A stretch of DNA of 64,000 nucleotides from Pseudomonadota bacterium (GCA_018902755.1 JAHIQI010000052.1:62001-126000), one strand, 5' to 3'. Counted from the first letter of the stretch, positions 32,735 through 40,795 are shown. Program-made: numbers and translations. The notes: generated from the letters alone by a model not told the origin.

Positions 32735-33811
32735 CTAGATCTTGGCTTCCCTCTTCAGAAGCTCCACGGCCTCGTCGCGCCGGGCGTAGAGGCGCTTGGG
32801 CTCGCGGCTGCCGACCGTCTCGGCCAAATAGCTGGTGATGATGGGCAGGGCGATGGTGGTGTCGGTGTAGCAGACCACGGTGTCGGGCAGGCCCTCGGGG
32901 TCCACCTTACCCCAGCTCACCGCCTCCGAGGGGGTGGCCCCGGAAAGGCCGCCGGTGTCCGGGCGGGCGTCGGTGATCTGCAAAAAGTAGTCGTGGCCCT
33001 TCTCGTCGATGCCCAGCACCTCCTGGATGTGGGGCTCGGTCTGGAGCATGAAGTTCTTGGGCGCGCCGCCGCCCAGGATGGCCACCCCGGTCTTGCCCCC
33101 GCCGCGCTTGGCCATGAGCACCAGGCCCGCGGTCTCGTTGACGTCGCGGTTCACCTCCCAGGCGAAGGCCGAGCCGGTGAGCGCCAGGGCCGCGGCGTTC
33201 ATGCCGATGCTGCTGTCGCCGGGGCTGGCCGCGTACACCGGCACTTCCATCTCATGACAGGCGGCCAACAGGCACAAATCGCCCAGGCCCAAAACCCGCT
33301 GGCGCTCGGCCAGGTACTTGCCCGCCAGATAATGGAACTCGGCGGTGCCCATGGTGCGCTGGAACTCGGGCGCCTTGATCATCTCCCGGAAGAAGGCGTC
33401 GGTTTTTAAGAGCACGGTGTAGTCCATGACGATGTCGTAGATGCGCACCAGGCCCTCGCGACGCAGGGCGGCGTCGTCGGCAAAGGGGCTGGATACGTGC
33501 AGGCCCAGGCCCAGGGCGAAGTGGGCGTCGTGGTAGAGGTTGGCCCCGGTGCTTACGATGAAGTCCACCAGGCCCCGGCGCACCAGGGGCACCAGGCAGG
33601 AGGCCCCCAGCCCGGCTGGGGTCAACGCCCCGGTGAGGCTCATGCCCACGGTCACCTCGGGCTGGGCCATGCGCCGGGCCCAAAGGCGGCAGACCTCGCG
33701 CAGGCGGGCCGCGTTGTAGGCCAGGAAGTAGTTGTCCACCAGTTGGGCGGTGGAAAGGCCGCCCGCCAGGGGCGCGGGGGCGATGGGCTCTCCGGCCATT
33801 TTGCGGCTCAT
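32735..33811 (-). CDS. Deoxyhypusine synthase-family protein, probable homospermidine synthase
   Basis: A 358-residue NAD-dependent aminobutyl-transfer enzyme. The family signatures TGANLYHD, LKTDAFFREM, SPGDSSIGMN, LGGGAPKNFMLQ and the catalytic-lysine motif EAVSWGKV are all present. Bacteria have no eIF5A to modify, and DHS-like bacterial proteins make homospermidine instead, which fits the adjacent agmatinase and arginine decarboxylase. The ATG overlaps the agmatinase stop by four bases (ATGA), so translation is coupled. Length is normal. Choice between homospermidine synthase and another DHS-like activity is an inference. Confidence 0.88.
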   Translation of the reverse strand: MSRKMAGEPIAPAPLAGGLSTAQLVDNYFLAYNAARLREVCRLWARRMAQPEVTVGMSLTGALTPAGLGASCLVPLVRRGLVDFIVSTGANLYHDAHFALGLGLHVSSPFADDAALRREGLVRIYDIVMDYTVLLKTDAFFREMIKAPEFQRTMGTAEFHYLAGKYLAERQRVLGLGDLCLLAACHEMEVPVYAASPGDSSIGMNAAALALTGSAFAWEVNRDVNETAGLVLMAKRGGGKTGVAILGGGAPKNFMLQTEPHIQEVLGIDEKGHDYFLQITDARPDTGGLSGATPSEAVSWGKVDPEGLPDTVVCYTDTTIALPIITSYLAETVGSREPKRLYARRDEAVELLKREAKI

Positions 33812-34686
33812 AGCTTTCCTCTAAAGATAAGGCCCAGAGCCCGGTAAAGCAGGCGGGCGGCGGTGAAATCCCAGGCGGTCTGACCGGCCAACGGGGCCAG
33901 CTCCACCAAATCCAAACCCAGCACCTGGTGGCGGGCGCACACCGCGGTGAGCCAGGCGTTGGCCTGTTGCCAGGTGAGGCCGCCGGGCTCCGGGGTGCCG
34001 GTGGCGGGCATGATGCCCGAGTCCAGGCCGTCGATGTCCAGGGTGAGGTACACCGGCCCGGTCAGCCCCTCCAGGGCGCGCTCGACCCAATCGGGGTCGG
34101 CGTGGGTCTGGTGGGCCCACAGGGGCTCTATGCCCTGCCGCCTGAGAAACTCTATCTCTTCCTGGGAGCAGGAGCGCGCCCCAACCCAGCGCACCCCGAG
34201 TCCCATTTCAAAGGCCCGGCGCATCACCGTGGCGTGGCTCAGGCGCTCGCCCTCGTAGTCCTGGCGCATGTCCAGGTGGGCGTCCATGGACAGCACGGTG
34301 AAGCCGGTGCCGTAGCGCTCCACCATGGCTCGGAGCGCCCCCACGGTGACCGTGTGCTCGCCGCCCAACAGCACCGGCAGGCGGCCTGCCTCTAGCTCGG
34401 CGGCCACCGCCGCCTGGATTTGCTCCAGGGACTCGGCCACCGGGCCGGAGGTGTTCACCCGGCCGTGGGTGTAGATGCCCTGGTCGATGGGCGAGCAGTC
34501 CAGAACCTCGTCGTAAAGCTCCATGTTGGCCGAGGCGCTCATGATGGCCAGGGGCCCCTGGGCCGCGCCCTCGCCGTAGGTTACGGTCACCTCCAGGGGG
34601 GCGGGAATGATCGCCGCCCGGCAACTCTCCAGCTTGGGCTGAGGCACTCCGCCGAAGGTGAGAATTTTGCTTCCTATCAAAGACAC
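33808..34686 (-). CDS. speB: Agmatinase
   Basis: A 292-residue ureohydrolase converting agmatine to putrescine and urea. Manganese motifs are GGEHTVT, SMDAHLDMR and LTLDIDGLDSG. GTG 34686 is chosen because GAGAGGAAG precedes it and it gives the family's normal N-terminus. An upstream ATG at 34797 would add 37 residues and would place a TATACT -10-like element inside the coding part. The enzyme follows the pyruvoyl-dependent arginine decarboxylase encoded divergently and feeds putrescine to the coupled DHS-like gene. Confidence 0.92.
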   Translation of the reverse strand: MSLIGSKILTFGGVPQPKLESCRAAIIPAPLEVTVTYGEGAAQGPLAIMSASANMELYDEVLDCSPIDQGIYTHGRVNTSGPVAESLEQIQAAVAAELEAGRLPVLLGGEHTVTVGALRAMVERYGTGFTVLSMDAHLDMRQDYEGERLSHATVMRRAFEMGLGVRWVGARSCSQEEIEFLRRQGIEPLWAHQTHADPDWVERALEGLTGPVYLTLDIDGLDSGIMPATGTPEPGGLTWQQANAWLTAVCARHQVLGLDLVELAPLAGQTAWDFTAARLLYRALGLIFRGKL

Positions 34687-34850
34687 GGGCTTCCTCTCGG
34701 TTTTGCTTGCAGTATAGCAGCCCCGGCCCGCCTCGCCATAATCGGTGGGAGGCAAAAATGTCTCCCAGGTCTTGACGGAATCCCACTTGGCGGCCATAAG
34801 TGTAGCCTTACTGAGTTACAATATTGCCTCATCTATCCAAGGAGGGCGCC

Positions 34851-35420
34851 ATGCTGGTACCCAAGTACATCTATCTGACCAAGGGCAAGGGCGAGCACAA
34901 AGAGAAGCTGGCCAGCTTCGAGTTGGCCCTGCGCGCCGCGGGTATCGCCAGCCAGAACCTGGTGCATGTGTCTTCCATCTTCCCCCCGGACTGCCAGCTC
35001 ATAAACCGCCAGAAGGGCGAGAACATGCTGGTGCCGGGGCAGATCCTCTTCTGCGTCATGGCCCGCAACGAAACCAACGAGTCTCACCGGCTCATCTCCT
35101 CCTCCATCGGCTTGGCCCTGCCCACCGACCGCGCCCTGCACGGCTACCTTAGCGAGCACAAGGGCTACGGCCAGTCGGCCAAGGTCTCGGGCGACTACGC
35201 CGAGGACCTGGCCGCCGAGATGCTGGCCTCCACCCTGGGCATCGACTTCGACGTGGACCAGAGCTGGGACGAGAAAAAGCAGGTGTTCCGCATGTCCGGC
35301 CAGATCGTCAAGACCAGCGAGATCACCCAGACCGCCGTGGGCCCCAAGGACGGCAAGTGGGTTACCGCGGTGGCCGCGGCGGTGATGATCATGGAGTGGC
35401 TGGAAGAGGAAGGCAACTAG
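34851..35420 (+). CDS. pdaD: Pyruvoyl-dependent arginine decarboxylase
   Basis: A 189-residue proenzyme that self-cleaves at the serine pair in HVSSIFPP (about residue 44) to form the pyruvoyl cofactor, then decarboxylates arginine to agmatine. Other conserved parts are the LINRQKGENMLVPGQILFCVMAR strand region (shown by LVPGQILFCVMAR) and ALPTDRALHGYLSEHKGYGQ. GGAGG lies five bases before the ATG. It is divergent from the agmatinase and DHS-like pair across a short shared promoter region, so the three form one route from arginine to homospermidine. Confidence 0.93.
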   Translation: MLVPKYIYLTKGKGEHKEKLASFELALRAAGIASQNLVHVSSIFPPDCQLINRQKGENMLVPGQILFCVMARNETNESHRLISSSIGLALPTDRALHGYLSEHKGYGQSAKVSGDYAEDLAAEMLASTLGIDFDVDQSWDEKKQVFRMSGQIVKTSEITQTAVGPKDGKWVTAVAAAVMIMEWLEEEGN

Positions 35421-35422
35421 CG

Positions 35423-36157
35423 GTGATCGAAAGCGGCGGCGGACTGGGGGGACGCCGCCTGGCCCCCGGCGAACGCTTCCGCTTCGCCTGCCGCCCCGGC
35501 CTGGCCTGTTTCAACACCTGCTGCCGCGACAAGCGCCTGCCGCTGTTGCCCTACGACTTTCTGCGCCTGCGCCGGGCCCTGGAGCTGCCGGCGGTCCAGC
35601 TGCTCACCGACTACGTTGAGCTGGAGGCCGACCCGGTCTCCGGCTGGCCGGCCCTGCGCATCAAGCTCACCGAACAAGGCGTGTGCCCTTTCGTCACCGA
35701 TCAGGGCTGCTCGGTGTACCCCCACCGCCCCACCTGCTGCCGGGTCTATCCCCTGGCCCGGGCGGTGCGCCCCGCCGGGCCGGGCCGCGAACCCCGAGAG
35801 ATTTTTCTGCGCCAGGAGACCCCCGGCTGCCTGGGCTGGGACCAGCCCGAGGAGCTGGACGCGGCCGCCTGGGTGCGGCAACAGGGCTTGGCCGAATACC
35901 AGGCGGCCAACAACTACTGCCTGCGTCTTTTCATGCACCCGGCCCGGCGTGGCGAGGTGAGCCTGGACGAGCGCCAGACCCACGCCTTTATCAGCGCCCT
36001 GTACAACCTGGAGGCTTTCAGGCCCCTGGCCGCCTCGCCGGGCTTTGGGGAGCGCTTCGGTTTCGACGGGGATCGTCTGGATTTGGCCTTGGCCGACGAG
36101 CAAGAGCTCTTGAAGCTGGGGGTGGACTGGCTGGCCGGGGTGTTTTTCGGTGGATAA
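35423..36157 (+). CDS. YkgJ-family cysteine cluster protein
   Basis: A 244-residue protein with the YkgJ-type metal ligands: CRPGLACFNTCCRDKR (residues 24-39), later CPFVTDQGCSVYPHRPTCCRVYP (about 87-110, key cysteines CxxxxxxGCxxxxxRPxxCR) and GCLGW near 140. The family (once DUF/UPF0153) is thought to bind zinc or an iron-sulfur cluster and has no proven activity. The start is a GTG two bases after the pdaD stop, suggesting cotranscription with polyamine genes. The C-terminal 90 residues are helical. Confidence 0.82.
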   Translation: MIESGGGLGGRRLAPGERFRFACRPGLACFNTCCRDKRLPLLPYDFLRLRRALELPAVQLLTDYVELEADPVSGWPALRIKLTEQGVCPFVTDQGCSVYPHRPTCCRVYPLARAVRPAGPGREPREIFLRQETPGCLGWDQPEELDAAAWVRQQGLAEYQAANNYCLRLFMHPARRGEVSLDERQTHAFISALYNLEAFRPLAASPGFGERFGFDGDRLDLALADEQELLKLGVDWLAGVFFGG

Positions 36158-36250
36158 CCGACTGGTATCAAACCAATTTATTGGTTGACTGATTTGTCAT
36201 GACTCAGGCATATTTTCTAAAGGAACTGGCTCGTTAGAAGTTCTGGTTAG

Positions 36251-36288
36251 CCGGAGGCTCTGGAGAAATCCGGGGCCTTCGGTTTTTT
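36251..36288 (+). terminator. Terminator after the pdaD operon
   Basis: An 8-bp stem, CCGGAGGC with GCCTTCGG (one G-T pair), is followed by six T on the plus strand. It lies about 95 bases past the YkgJ gene. A small inverted repeat, AACCAAT/TTGGTT, at about 36172-36186 precedes it. Confidence 0.7.
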
Positions 36289-36307
36289 GGGGCCGGGCGT
36301 CCGCCGG

Positions 36308-37210
36308 TCAATTCACGAAATACCCCAGCAGATACTTGCCCGCGGTGCCCAAGAGGATCAGCCCCAGCATGAACTTGATGTACATGGGCTTGACCCGTTT
36401 TTGCATGCGCGCCCCGCAGTACATGCCCGCCACGCCGCCCAGGCCGAAGAGCAGGCCCAGCAGCCAGTCCGGGGCCACGGCCATTTGCCCGGCGTAAAGC
36501 GGGGCGATAGCCTGATAAAAGGCCACCCCCACCACGCTGGTGACGAAGGTGCCCATGAGCGCCGCCCCGGCCACCGCGTGCACCGGCAGGCCGTACACCG
36601 CCACGAAGAAGGGGGCCACTATGGCCCCGCCGCCAATGCCGTAGACCCCGCCCACCATGCCCACGGCCAGGGACAGGAAGAAGATGCCCGGCGTGGAGCA
36701 GGAATAGTGGTGCTCCGCGAAGTTGAAGCTAAGCTCGCGCAGGGAGATGCGGCACTGGTCAACGGTGCACAGGGCGGGGCGGCCCTCCAGCAGGGGGCCC
36801 TTTTCCTTGCCGCGGGCCTTGGCCAGGTCCCAGAACATGCGCGCCCCGATGTAGAGCAGCACGCAGCCCACGAACACCTTGAAGGGGCCGGGATCGGGCA
36901 GCCAGGTGAGGCGGATGAAGCCTCCGGCCACCACGCCGGGCAGAGTCCCGGCGATGACCACCCAGGTGAGCGGCCAGACCATGCGGCCCTCGCGCAGATA
37001 GCGCCAGACCCCGCTGGGGATGGAGACGATGTTGTAGACCAGGTTGGTGGGGCTCACCGCCGGGGAGGTGAAGCCCAGAAAGCTCATCTGGAAGGGCAGT
37101 AGCAGAAAGGCCCCGCTCACCCCGCCCATGGAGGTGAAAAAGCTGACCACGAAGGCCACCAGGGGGGGCAGCCAGATGGGGCAGTCCACGCCGGAAACCA
37201 CAAAGTGCAC
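36308..37210 (-). CDS. Sulfite exporter TauE/SafE-family permease
   Basis: A 300-residue membrane protein with about eight helices in two repeated halves. Each half carries the family's glycine-rich first helix (FFTSMGGVSGAFLLLPF and VGGVYGIGGGAIVAPFF) and an N-P/A-V-H segment. A cytosolic loop between the halves (about 130-165) contains three cysteines. The family exports sulfite, sulfoacetate or other small organosulfur anions. The substrate here is unknown, but sulfur chemistry would suit the likely host. It is convergent with the pdaD operon. Confidence 0.88.
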   Translation of the reverse strand: MHFVVSGVDCPIWLPPLVAFVVSFFTSMGGVSGAFLLLPFQMSFLGFTSPAVSPTNLVYNIVSIPSGVWRYLREGRMVWPLTWVVIAGTLPGVVAGGFIRLTWLPDPGPFKVFVGCVLLYIGARMFWDLAKARGKEKGPLLEGRPALCTVDQCRISLRELSFNFAEHHYSCSTPGIFFLSLAVGMVGGVYGIGGGAIVAPFFVAVYGLPVHAVAGAALMGTFVTSVVGVAFYQAIAPLYAGQMAVAPDWLLGLLFGLGGVAGMYCGARMQKRVKPMYIKFMLGLILLGTAGKYLLGYFVN

Positions 37211-37293
37211 TGGTGCGCCTCACCGTGAGGGTGCTGATTACCGGAGGATAGACCCACCGCAATTACAAAGCAAGACCCTAGGTATTATGCCGT

Positions 37294-37414
37294 GCGGCTT
37301 CGCCAGGCCCCGCATGGCTGCGTTTTCGGCGTCACTCGGTCCTCGGGGTAGGCTCACTACCCCTGCGTCCCTCGTTCGCCTGCCGCCTTGCCCTGCGGGC
37401 CCTGGCTGTGCCGC
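37294..37414. repeat. 121-bp palindromic dispersed repeat, copy A
   Basis: The ends are imperfect inverted repeats of about 21 bases (GCGGC-N3-GCCAGG-N-CCCGCA, and its complement). The centre holds a stem, GGGGTAG with CTACCCC. A second copy, 110 of 121 bases identical and the same length, lies at 43004-43124. Changes between the copies preserve base pairing in both stems. It lies between TauE/SafE and a secreted-protein gene. Confidence 0.85.
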
Positions 37415-37478
37415 TTTTCTTTAAGTACTTGTCGCTGCGAGGAGTCTAGCGACCAAGCAGTCTCTGTAAATTTCCGGG

Positions 37479-37898
37479 CTACTGACCGGGTTTATACACC
37501 AGGCGGGCCGTTGAATTCGGCCCCACGTTGTCATAGTCGCAGGTCAACAGGCAGGGGCCCACCAGCTCCCGGCGCGGCGAGCAGGAGAACAGGTAGTCGT
37601 CGCCCCAGGCGCTCACCTCCACCCGGGTCCGCACCGAGCAGGAGGGCGCGCCCTCGGGGCCTTTCACCTCCACCTGGAACAGGTAGTCCGGGCTGGCGGC
37701 CAACTGGTCGTAGTCGAATCCCTGGCCGAAGCGCCCGGTCCCGCCGGGAGGCACGGTGGTCTCCCCGCCCTGGTTCACCGTGAAGACCAGGGGGGCGGCG
37801 GATTGGTTGACCACATGCAGGGTGAAGGAGCCGAACTGCTCGGCCCAGGCCGGAGCGGCCCACAGGACCAACACGCCCAAAAGCGCCAGGAAACGCAT
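37479..37898 (-). CDS. Secreted small beta-rich protein
   Basis: A 139-residue exported protein of unknown function. A signal peptide (1-19, cleavage after AWA) precedes a beta-sandwich-like body with HVVNQSAAPLVFTVNQGG at its start and four cysteines near the end (SCSVRT, FSCSP, GPCLLTC), probably paired as disulfides. It lies 43 bases after a similarly built gene (37942-38379) on the same strand. Both begin their mature part with a V-V-N-Q strand, so they may be diverged tandem paralogues. Confidence 0.65.
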   Translation of the reverse strand: MRFLALLGVLVLWAAPAWAEQFGSFTLHVVNQSAAPLVFTVNQGGETTVPPGGTGRFGQGFDYDQLAASPDYLFQVEVKGPEGAPSCSVRTRVEVSAWGDDYLFSCSPRRELVGPCLLTCDYDNVGPNSTARLVYKPGQ

Positions 37899-37941
37899 CT
37901 GGAGTCTCTTTTCCGCGGACCGGAAAGGGGTGGATTTATCT

Positions 37942-38379
37942 CTAGCGCACCGTCACCAGCACATAGCAGACTTGGGCCTCGCTGTACACCTGCAACTGGC
38001 AGCGCTCGTCGTTGGAGGCGGCGGAGCAATAGGTGAGCAGGCTGCCCGGCCGGCCGGCGGTGTTGGCCGTCTTCATCTTGATCCGGCACAAGGGCTCGAT
38101 GCCTTCCTCCACCAGGCTGATGATCAGAACGTGCTCGTATTCCAGGCGCAGGCCGTCGAAGGCCGGGTCGTCGACGCTCAGGGTGACCGCGCGCTTCTTG
38201 CCCAGGTAGCGGTGGCCGGGGGTGGTGATCTTTTCGTCCAGGCTGAGCACCACCATTTCCTGGCCCTGGTTCACCACCGGGATGACCAGCCGGGTGAAGG
38301 AGCTTTCATTTTCGGCCATGGCCGGTGCGGCGGCGCCCAGCAAAATGACCGCCAATATCGCCGCCCAAAATTTAGTCAT
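37942..38379 (-). CDS. Secreted small beta-rich protein, probable paralogue
   Basis: A 145-residue exported protein of unknown function. The signal peptide (1-22, AMA cleavage) is followed by SSFTRLVIPVVNQGQEMVVLSL and a strand-rich body with four cysteines late in the sequence (PLCRIK, TYCSAA, ERCQLQ, QVCYVL). Length, layout and the V-V-N-Q strand match the downstream gene. No catalytic motif is visible. A role in the envelope or as an exported binding protein is all that can be suggested. Confidence 0.65.
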   Translation of the reverse strand: MTKFWAAILAVILLGAAAPAMAENESSFTRLVIPVVNQGQEMVVLSLDEKITTPGHRYLGKKRAVTLSVDDPAFDGLRLEYEHVLIISLVEEGIEPLCRIKMKTANTAGRPGSLLTYCSAASNDERCQLQVYSEAQVCYVLVTVR

Positions 38380-38737
38380 TTATGCACCGCCTTCTTGCGA
38401 TTAAATCAACCTGTCCCGTTAATTTACTATACACCAAGCCGGGCAATGAATGTCCGGCTTGGATGGCGCGGCTAAATGAATCCTATTCACCGGCTTGCCG
38501 CCGAAGTGTTGTCCAATTTTTGCCTCAGATAAAAAACCTTGACAAGGTGGGATTTCGGCCTGCCGGATGGTAAGCTATCTGCACCAAGGGGATCAAGTTA
38601 GCCCTTTGTTTTTTTAACCGCAAGCGTCTCATCGCGATCCCCACACCTCAACAACAGAGACGCCGGCCCAACTAGGCCTCTAGGCCTATGCTAGAGGACC
38701 GCCTCCCCGTATTCGGGGAGGCCGGACTTATGGAAAT
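38380..38737. other. 358-base intergenic region with two hairpins before fabH
   Basis: No credible gene. It holds a perfect 9-bp inverted repeat (38434-38442 with 38454-38462, CCAAGCCGG/CCGGCTTGG). It also holds an 8-bp stem with TATT loop just upstream of fabH (38702-38709 with 38714-38721, CCTCCCCG/CGGGGAGG). The second ends 16 bases before the fabH start and contains the only ribosome-site-like GGGGAGG, so it could control fabH translation. Confidence 0.5.
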
Positions 38738-39733
38738 ATGCGCAAAGCTAAAGTAGTGGGAGCCGGCTCATACACTCCCGAGACCGTACTGACCAACAGC
38801 GACCTCGAAAAAGTGGTGGACACCAGCGACGCCTGGATCACCCGCCGCACCGGCATCAAGGAACGGCGCATCGCCACCGGTGGCATGGTCACCAGCGAGA
38901 TGGCCGCCCGGGCCGCCCGCCAGGCCCTGGAGCAATCCGGGGTGGAGGCCAGCGACCTGGACCTGGTGGTGGTGGGCACGGTGACCCCGGACCGCCAGTT
39001 CCCCTCCTGCGCCTGCCTTTTGCAGGAAAAGATCGGGGCCCGCAAGGCGGCCAGCATGGACGTCTCCGCCGGGTGCTCGGGCTTCATCTACGCGCTCAGC
39101 GTGGCCAACAACGCCATCCGCTGCGGCGAGGCCGAGCACGCCCTGGTGGTGGGGGCCGAAGTGCTCTCCGGGGTGACCAACTGGGCCGACCGGGGCACCT
39201 GCGTGCTCTTGGGCGACGGCGCCGGGGCGGTGGTGCTTAGCCACACCGACGAGGACACCGGCATCAAGGCGGTGAACCTGCGCTCCGACGGCTCCTTCGG
39301 CCACCTGCTCTACTCCGTGGACAAGCAATGCGAGCTTCCGGCCCTGGAGATAGTGCCGGGGGTGGGCGAACAAAAGCCCTTCTACCTGGTCATGGACGGC
39401 AAGCCCCTGTTCAAGAAGGCGGTGGAGTGCCTGGAGGAGATCACCCGCTGGACCCTGGACAAGGCCCAGGTGAAGGTGGAGGATCTGGCCCTGATGGTGC
39501 CCCACCAGGCCAACATCCGCATCATCAACGCCCTGGCCCAGCGCCTGGGCCTGGCCGAGGAAAAGGTCTACACCACCATCGAGCGCTACGGCAACACCTC
39601 CTCCGCCTCCATCCCCATCGCCCTGGCCGAGGCGGTCCACGCCGGACGCCTGTGCCCCCGGGACAAACTGCTGATGGTAACCTTCGGGGCGGGCCTCACC
39701 TGGGGCGCCTCCCTGGTGGAGTGGTCCATCTAG
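38738..39733 (+). CDS. fabH: 3-oxoacyl-ACP synthase III
   Basis: A 331-residue ketoacyl-ACP synthase that starts fatty acid chains from acetyl-CoA and malonyl-ACP. The catalytic triad is visible: Cys in DVSAGCSGF (about 112), His in PHQANIRI (about 249) and Asn in RYGNTSSASIP (about 279). The start MRKAKVVGAGSYTPE matches the family. The usual upstream ribosome site is poor, with GGGGAGG sequestered in a hairpin. Its stop overlaps the GTG of the acyltransferase by one base, linking initiation with membrane lipid assembly. Confidence 0.95.
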   Translation: MRKAKVVGAGSYTPETVLTNSDLEKVVDTSDAWITRRTGIKERRIATGGMVTSEMAARAARQALEQSGVEASDLDLVVVGTVTPDRQFPSCACLLQEKIGARKAASMDVSAGCSGFIYALSVANNAIRCGEAEHALVVGAEVLSGVTNWADRGTCVLLGDGAGAVVLSHTDEDTGIKAVNLRSDGSFGHLLYSVDKQCELPALEIVPGVGEQKPFYLVMDGKPLFKKAVECLEEITRWTLDKAQVKVEDLALMVPHQANIRIINALAQRLGLAEEKVYTTIERYGNTSSASIPIALAEAVHAGRLCPRDKLLMVTFGAGLTWGASLVEWSI

Positions 39734-40491
39734 TGGAGCGGGTCGGGTTTTTCGGGCGGGTGGGCATGCATGCCCTGCACCTGTTCATCATGGTGCAGAC
39801 CGTCATCTGGTCCACCATCTCCATCCTGTGGTTTCTGGTGGATTCCAAGGGCAGCCTGACCCACCGCTACGGAGCCCGGCCCTGGAGCCGGGTCTTGCTT
39901 TGGGCCAGCCGGGTGAAGGTCCAGGCCAGCGGCCTGGAAAACCTCAAACGCGACGGCGAGGGGCCCATGGTCCTGGTGTGCAACCATCAGAGCCTGTTCG
40001 ACATCCTGGCCCTATTGGCCAGCCTGCCGGTGGACTTCAAGTTCGTGGTCAAAAAAGAGCTGGGCAAGGTGCCCCTGTGGGGCTACGCCATGAAAAAGGC
40101 GGGCTACATCTTCGTGGACCGCGGCCAGGGGGGCCAGGCCGGGGTGCTAATGCGCGAGGCGGTGGACAAGATCAAGGCGGGCAGCGCGGTGCTGTTCTTC
40201 GCCGAGGGCACCCGCAGCTCCGACGGCAAGCTGGGCGAGTTCAAGCGGGGGGCCTTCGTGTTGGCCTCCCAGGCCAGGGCCGATGTGGCCCCGGTGGCCA
40301 TCGAGGGTTCGGCCCAGGTGCTGCCCAAGAAGAGCTGGCGCATCCGTCCGGGCCTAATCAAGGTTACGGTTCTGCCGCTGATCAGCGATCCGGCGCTTAA
40401 GAAAAACTCGCGCCTGCTGATGGAGGCCACCCACCAGGCGCTGTCGGCTGCCCTGGACGGCCCCCGTCCCGCTAATTCGGAGCAAGCCTAG
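39733..40491 (+). CDS. plsC: 1-acyl-sn-glycerol-3-phosphate acyltransferase
   Basis: A 252-residue membrane acyltransferase that makes phosphatidic acid from lysophosphatidate. One hydrophobic helix at about 10-33 anchors it. Then come the family blocks: NHQSLFD (NHX4D, about 83-89), FVDRGQ, FAEGTRS (acceptor binding, about 150) and VAPVAIEGS. The GTG start uses the last base of the fabH stop (TAGTG), so translation is coupled. The last four bases overlap a small gene on the other strand. Confidence 0.92.
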   Translation: MERVGFFGRVGMHALHLFIMVQTVIWSTISILWFLVDSKGSLTHRYGARPWSRVLLWASRVKVQASGLENLKRDGEGPMVLVCNHQSLFDILALLASLPVDFKFVVKKELGKVPLWGYAMKKAGYIFVDRGQGGQAGVLMREAVDKIKAGSAVLFFAEGTRSSDGKLGEFKRGAFVLASQARADVAPVAIEGSAQVLPKKSWRIRPGLIKVTVLPLISDPALKKNSRLLMEATHQALSAALDGPRPANSEQA

Positions 40492-40661
40492 GCGGGCGGG
40501 TCCTGCTCGGCATCCTCATTTTCCAAATCAGGTTCTTCTTCGAAATCAGGGCCTTCCAGGAGCTGCTTCTTTTCCAGCTTCTGCTGCCGCTTCATTTCCT
40601 TCTTTTTCTTGCGCTCCATTTCCTTCTGTCTTTTTTGAAACTGATAATTGGTCCTCGCCAA
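40488..40661 (-). CDS. Small Lys/Glu-rich conserved-type protein
   Basis: A 57-residue product too short for many gene callers but well supported. The start is a TTG at 40661 behind a near-perfect AGGAGGTGA ribosome site. The product begins MARTNYQFQKRQKEMERKKKKE and ends in an acidic tail (FEEEPDLENEDAEQD). The same kind of basic-then-acidic short protein starting MARTNYQ-F-KRQKE is, to my knowledge, common in this bacterial group, with unknown function; it may contact RNA or ribosomes. It lies just beyond the terminator of the RRM gene. Confidence 0.7.
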   Translation of the reverse strand: MARTNYQFQKRQKEMERKKKKEMKRQQKLEKKQLLEGPDFEEEPDLENEDAEQDPPA

Positions 40662-40683
40662 GTGGTCACCTCCTAGTTGAGCA

Positions 40684-40732
40684 TAAAAAAATCCCCAAAG
40701 CCGGCAAGCCTCTGGCGGGCCGGCCTTGGGGA
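40684..40732 (-). terminator. Terminator after the RRM gene
   Basis: On the minus strand TCCCCAAGGCCGGC-type arms (40719-40732 with 40692-40705) form a 12-14-bp stem, followed by seven T. It ends transcription of the RRM gene, which stops at 40796. Confidence 0.85.
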
Positions 40733-40795
40733 CTTAATCGTCTTAGGTACGGGCAAAGCCGGCGCTGGGCCGGAATTGTCCGGGCCCGTCATGGG

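Noticed and set aside
32735..33811. Calling the DHS-like gene deoxyhypusine synthase
   Set aside because: Bacteria lack the eIF5A substrate. Neighbouring arginine decarboxylase and agmatinase genes point to homospermidine synthesis instead.
34687..34797. N-terminal extension of agmatinase from the ATG at 34797
   Set aside because: The extra 37 residues do not resemble agmatinases and contain a TATACT -10-like element. The GTG at 34686 has a much better ribosome site (GAGAGGAAG).
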